Made by a program: the position numbers and the translations under genes. Positions 61,586-64,000 of a stretch of 64,000 bases of DNA are shown here, piece after piece (position 1 is the first letter of the stretch; each line of letters starts with the position of its first letter). Location: positions 17,216 to 81,215 of the forward strand of contig CAJFQL010000007.1 in the NCBI GenBank assembly GCA_904419035.1, written 5' to 3'. The notes below the pieces were generated by a model. That model ran no database searches, was not told where the DNA came from, and saw nothing but the letters and a program-made list of their open reading frames with translations. This stretch comes from Heritagella caecorum (lineage in GTDB: Bacteria; Bacillota; Clostridia; Oscillospirales; Acutalibacteraceae).

Positions 61586-62036
61586 GCCTTTTTCCTCCCA
61601 TCCCGTATTCTTCCTTTGGCAGTATGGGCGGAAAAGAAAGGGTTCATGCCTGGGTCAGACGAATTTTTCCTTGTGACAAAAAGGGAAATTCTTTATTTAT
61701 AATTTATAATTAGAAAAATGGGAAAACCTGTTTCTATCATCTTCTAAACTTATTTTTATATGGTAAAATACGACAAAATTTATCGTCTTTGATAGTTGTC
61801 TATAAATGTCATCTATTGTAATAAATATTATATGAATTATATAAATTGAAACAAGGTAACTTTAATACATTAAGAAAACAAAATTCATCTTACCATAATA
61901 ATATTTTTAGAATATACATGTTTTTTCTTACAAAGAAGCAAATGGATCATATGTTATGATATAATTACAAAAAAGATATAGAATGGTAAAATAATATTAT
62001 AAATTTTATCATTCTCAATTTTAAGGAGGGATTTTC
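61586..62036 (+). other. Very AT-rich intergenic region
   Basis: About 450 bases without a gene. From ~61,680 onward it is dominated by A and T, in sharp contrast with the GC-rich DNA to its left. It contains the sigG upstream region and the promoter of the matrixin gene. No RNA gene, att site or insertion-sequence end could be recognised. The composition step suggests a junction with more recently acquired DNA. Confidence 0.6.
61957..61965 (+). promoter_or_regulatory. Extended -10 promoter of the matrixin-like gene
   Basis: TGA-TATAAT forms an extended -10 without a clear -35, about 70 bp before the start codon. Confidence 0.45.
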
Positions 62037-62663
62037 ATGAAAAAACGAGAACGCTTTATTTTTTCCATGCTGCTGTTGGTGTGCCTTACCTTGCCTTTTT
62101 CAGTTATCACCTCTTTTGCTTATGTAACTTACGGCCATCGATATACAGACGGAAAGTGTTCTGGGTATTTTGCTATCAACGCAAATGTAACTTATGCCCC
62201 GTGTGGTTCCACCTATAATTCATTGATTCGTTCTGCCGTATCTGGTTGGAATAATTCTGGAGCTGGAGTTAGTTTTTCCTACACGTCGGGAAGCAATTAT
62301 AAGATTTATTATACTGTAGGAACATTTGGTAATTCTGGATATGCTGGACGTACCCAATTTTTTAACAGTAGCGGACGAAATATTGGAGATTCCACGGGTT
62401 CCCCCACCGCAAACTACGCCTATACAATTGTGGCGTTAAATCATTCTGAATTTTCTAAATATTCCAGCACTCTTGGTGCATCTCGGGGCGTCAAGGCCAT
62501 TGCAGCTCATGAAATGGGGCATTCCTTAGGATTGAAACATAGCAGCAACCCATCTTCCACACCTCTGATGATTGGCACTATTGTCGACAAAATTGTTCTT
62601 GGACATATCACATTTTACACTCCTCAGTCGGACGATATTGCAGGGGTTAAAGCAATTTATTGA
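62037..62663 (+). CDS. Secreted matrixin-like (metzincin) zinc metalloprotease
   Basis: A 208-residue protein: a signal peptide (KKRERF then a hydrophobic stretch to ~28, cleavage near SFA-YV) and then directly the catalytic domain. The zinc site is HEMGHSLGLKH (H158, E159, H162, H168), the full metzincin HExxHxxGxxH, with a probable Met-turn at PLMIG about 10 residues later. No inhibitory propeptide with a Cys switch is seen between signal peptide and domain; C41 and C56 could form a disulfide. AAGGAGG is upstream. The gene is AT-richer than the rest of the window. Two proteins of unknown function follow on the same strand and may be partners or substrates. Confidence 0.88.
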   Translation: MKKRERFIFSMLLLVCLTLPFSVITSFAYVTYGHRYTDGKCSGYFAINANVTYAPCGSTYNSLIRSAVSGWNNSGAGVSFSYTSGSNYKIYYTVGTFGNSGYAGRTQFFNSSGRNIGDSTGSPTANYAYTIVALNHSEFSKYSSTLGASRGVKAIAAHEMGHSLGLKHSSNPSSTPLMIGTIVDKIVLGHITFYTPQSDDIAGVKAIY

Positions 62664-62698
62664 ACAGAAAATGGTCAATTTCAGAAAGCTGAATGAAT

Positions 62699-62727
62699 TT
62701 GATTATGTAGTATTTTAACAATATAAT
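62699..62727 (+). promoter_or_regulatory. Promoter of the duplicated-domain protein gene
   Basis: TTGATT, a 17-bp spacer and TATAAT, with a second overlapping TATAAT. The leader would be only ~16-20 nt and consists mostly of the AAAGGAG site. Confidence 0.6.
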
Positions 62728-62749
62728 ATAATGAAAGGAGATTTTTCAC

Positions 62750-63871
62750 ATGAAACGGAAAAGCAAGCAGATTGTAGCCTGTGTACTAGCACTTTGTATC
62801 TCTACTGGCGGAGGAATTTGGCTATGCACTTCTATATGGCCATCATCCGAAATGGCTCAAGAGCCAGCCGAACTAGTTGGTGAAGAATTGGCTGCTGTCT
62901 ACACAGAAACGACGAATCTTCGTTCTATTCTTGATTCTCACGATACGGTAGTTACCGCACAATATGAAAGCAGCAGCGCCCCATACAGTATGGGGGTAGA
63001 AGACATCCCTCTTCCCGATGGCGGCACGATCGACATGTTGGAATGGTATGTAGACACAACCTATACCGTACAGGAAAGTTTGCGCGGGGAGCTGCAGCCA
63101 GGCGACACGGTTACAGTACAAGAACACTTGGACACAGAAACGGCAACCCCTTACAGTCAAACGGTTGATGCGACAGCCACCGATTGCACGCTGCTGTTTC
63201 TGATTGAGGGTGAAGAAGGCGAATACCGGTTGAGCCTGCCCGTTTTATCCATACAGCCCGTAAAACAATCCCAGGCGGAAAGCCGCCAGATCGTGTGGAT
63301 GAACGGGGTAAACCGCCGCACATTGCCCGGTACAAAGGAAACGGTCGTGGTGGGTACGATCAACGAACCGGAAGAAGGGAACGAAAACACCTTAAATTGG
63401 TACGGCACATCGGCCGTCTACGTCAATTCCATGGCCGAACTGTATATGGCCGTAGCGGATGACAGCTATACCGTCACATCTTTATTAGACAAAAGCGATG
63501 CGGTTTTGTCCGGCACCATCGAGCAGGTGTCGGATGCTTACGAAGAGGATGGATGCTGGTATCGGGATTTGACGGTCACACCGGATCAGGTGTATAGCGC
63601 CGCTTCTTCCTCCCTGTCCGGTAACGATCCTATCACGGTACAAGCGGCCGTGGGCTCCTCTTATGAAGAAATCCCCACGGGAGAATCCCACCTTCTTCTG
63701 TTACAGGAGGAAAACAGCACCTACCGGTTGACAGGCAGCGTGTACGATTCCTTGTGCGCAATCAACGAGCAGGAACGCATCCAGTGGTTTGGCGGCCCCA
63801 CCCGCGCCGATGTAAACGAGGGTTTGCGGGATTTGTCGGATGTAGAAGCTTACTGCCAAGAAAAGGAATAA
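62750..63871 (+). CDS. Membrane-anchored extracytoplasmic protein with internal duplication, function unknown
   Basis: A 373-residue acidic protein. Residues 1-~30 are a Lys-rich start plus one hydrophobic helix (IVACVLALCISTGGGIWLC), an anchor or signal peptide. Two weakly similar halves follow. At ~58-185 is LRSILDSHDTVVTAQYES, then YTVQESLRGELQPGDTVTVQ and LLFLIEGEEGEYRLS. At ~243-348 is VTSLLDKSDAVLSGTIEQV, then LTVTPDQVY...GNDPITVQA and HLLLLQEENSTYRL, ending WFGG where the first half has VWMNG. Both look like beta-rich extracellular domains. I do not recognise a family. The gene begins AT-rich and becomes GC-rich towards its end. Confidence 0.75.
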   Translation: MKRKSKQIVACVLALCISTGGGIWLCTSIWPSSEMAQEPAELVGEELAAVYTETTNLRSILDSHDTVVTAQYESSSAPYSMGVEDIPLPDGGTIDMLEWYVDTTYTVQESLRGELQPGDTVTVQEHLDTETATPYSQTVDATATDCTLLFLIEGEEGEYRLSLPVLSIQPVKQSQAESRQIVWMNGVNRRTLPGTKETVVVGTINEPEEGNENTLNWYGTSAVYVNSMAELYMAVADDSYTVTSLLDKSDAVLSGTIEQVSDAYEEDGCWYRDLTVTPDQVYSAASSSLSGNDPITVQAAVGSSYEEIPTGESHLLLLQEENSTYRLTGSVYDSLCAINEQERIQWFGGPTRADVNEGLRDLSDVEAYCQEKE

Positions 63872-63892
63872 CCCCTAAAAGGAGGGATTCTG

Positions 63893-64000
63893 GTGAAAAA
63901 AAGAACGAAAATTCTTATCAGTATCCTAGCGGGTTTCATCGTGCTGCTGGGTTGCGGTGTGTGGCTGTTCCAGTCATTGCGATCCGAACCGGCCCCAACT
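63893..64000 (+). CDS. N-terminus of a second anchored protein (partial, cut by the window edge)
   Basis: An open frame starts at GTG behind GGAGGG and runs off the right edge after 36 codons. It encodes a Lys-rich start, a hydrophobic helix ending LLGCGVWLFQSL, and then a Pro/Glu segment. The pattern (K-K/R-x-K..., G-x-G-V/I-W-L-x-x-S) resembles the start of the protein encoded just upstream, 21 bp before it. It is therefore probably a tandem paralogue in the same operon. Confidence 0.65.
   Translation, partial: MKKRTKILISILAGFIVLLGCGVWLFQSLRSEPAPT

Overview
The window reads as a chromosomal stretch of a GC-rich, spore-forming Clostridia member, probably from or near the Oscillospiraceae/Ruminococcaceae. 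Supporting signs are a SigG sporulation sigma factor with a YlmC/YmxH partner, a PolC-type replicase, a gene fusing IspH to ribosomal protein S1 domains, YczE/YitT-type membrane proteins, consensus sigma-A promoters with strong Shine-Dalgarno sites, TTG/GTG starts, and a type-A RNase P RNA. The lineage is inference; no 16S or tRNA gene is present. Most genes lie on the minus strand.

Region 1 (1-12.1 kb) holds accessory and regulatory units: an AraC regulator, a nitroreductase, a DtxR/MntR regulator, a Na+/phosphate symporter fused to PhoU, a pair of CobW/G3E GTPases (one with a 34-His metal-binding stretch, one degenerate with a YcgQ/DUF1980-like C-terminus), a GH172 (DUF2961)/VOC pair, a LytTR two-component system, and a GntR-ABC-permease operon behind a promoter overlapped by a perfect 20-bp palindrome.

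Region 2 (12.1-36.9 kb) holds mostly housekeeping genes: secDF; rnpB between two YczE-like genes; a pncA-pncB NAD salvage operon; the chain rpiR-HI0933-cmk-plsC-plsC-ispH/S1; a DUF5685/J-domain/membrane-protein operon; LexA-boxed uvrB-uvrA; vanZ-like; and radC divergent from an RluA-family pseudouridine synthase.

Region 3 (36.9-43.3 kb) is a histidine operon in the order hisZ-G-D-C-B-(A/I fusion)-E. hisH and hisF are absent from the place they normally occupy, and hisA is fused in frame to hisI. A palindrome covers the promoter -10.

Region 4 (43.3-61.6 kb) is the conserved sigG-ylmC / rpsB-tsf / pyrH-frr-uppS-cdsA-dxr-rseP-ispG-polC block for translation, isoprenoid and lipid synthesis, and replication. 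It is split between tsf and pyrH by an AraC regulator, a sulfatase and a CPA2 antiporter. With ispH, three MEP-pathway steps are encoded here.

Region 5 (61.6-64.0 kb) begins with about 400 bp of very AT-rich DNA. It then encodes a secreted matrixin-like zinc protease and at least two tandem, N-terminally anchored, mutually similar proteins of unknown function, the last cut by the window edge. This is the most novel-looking part of the window, together with the CobW pair and the his gene fusion.
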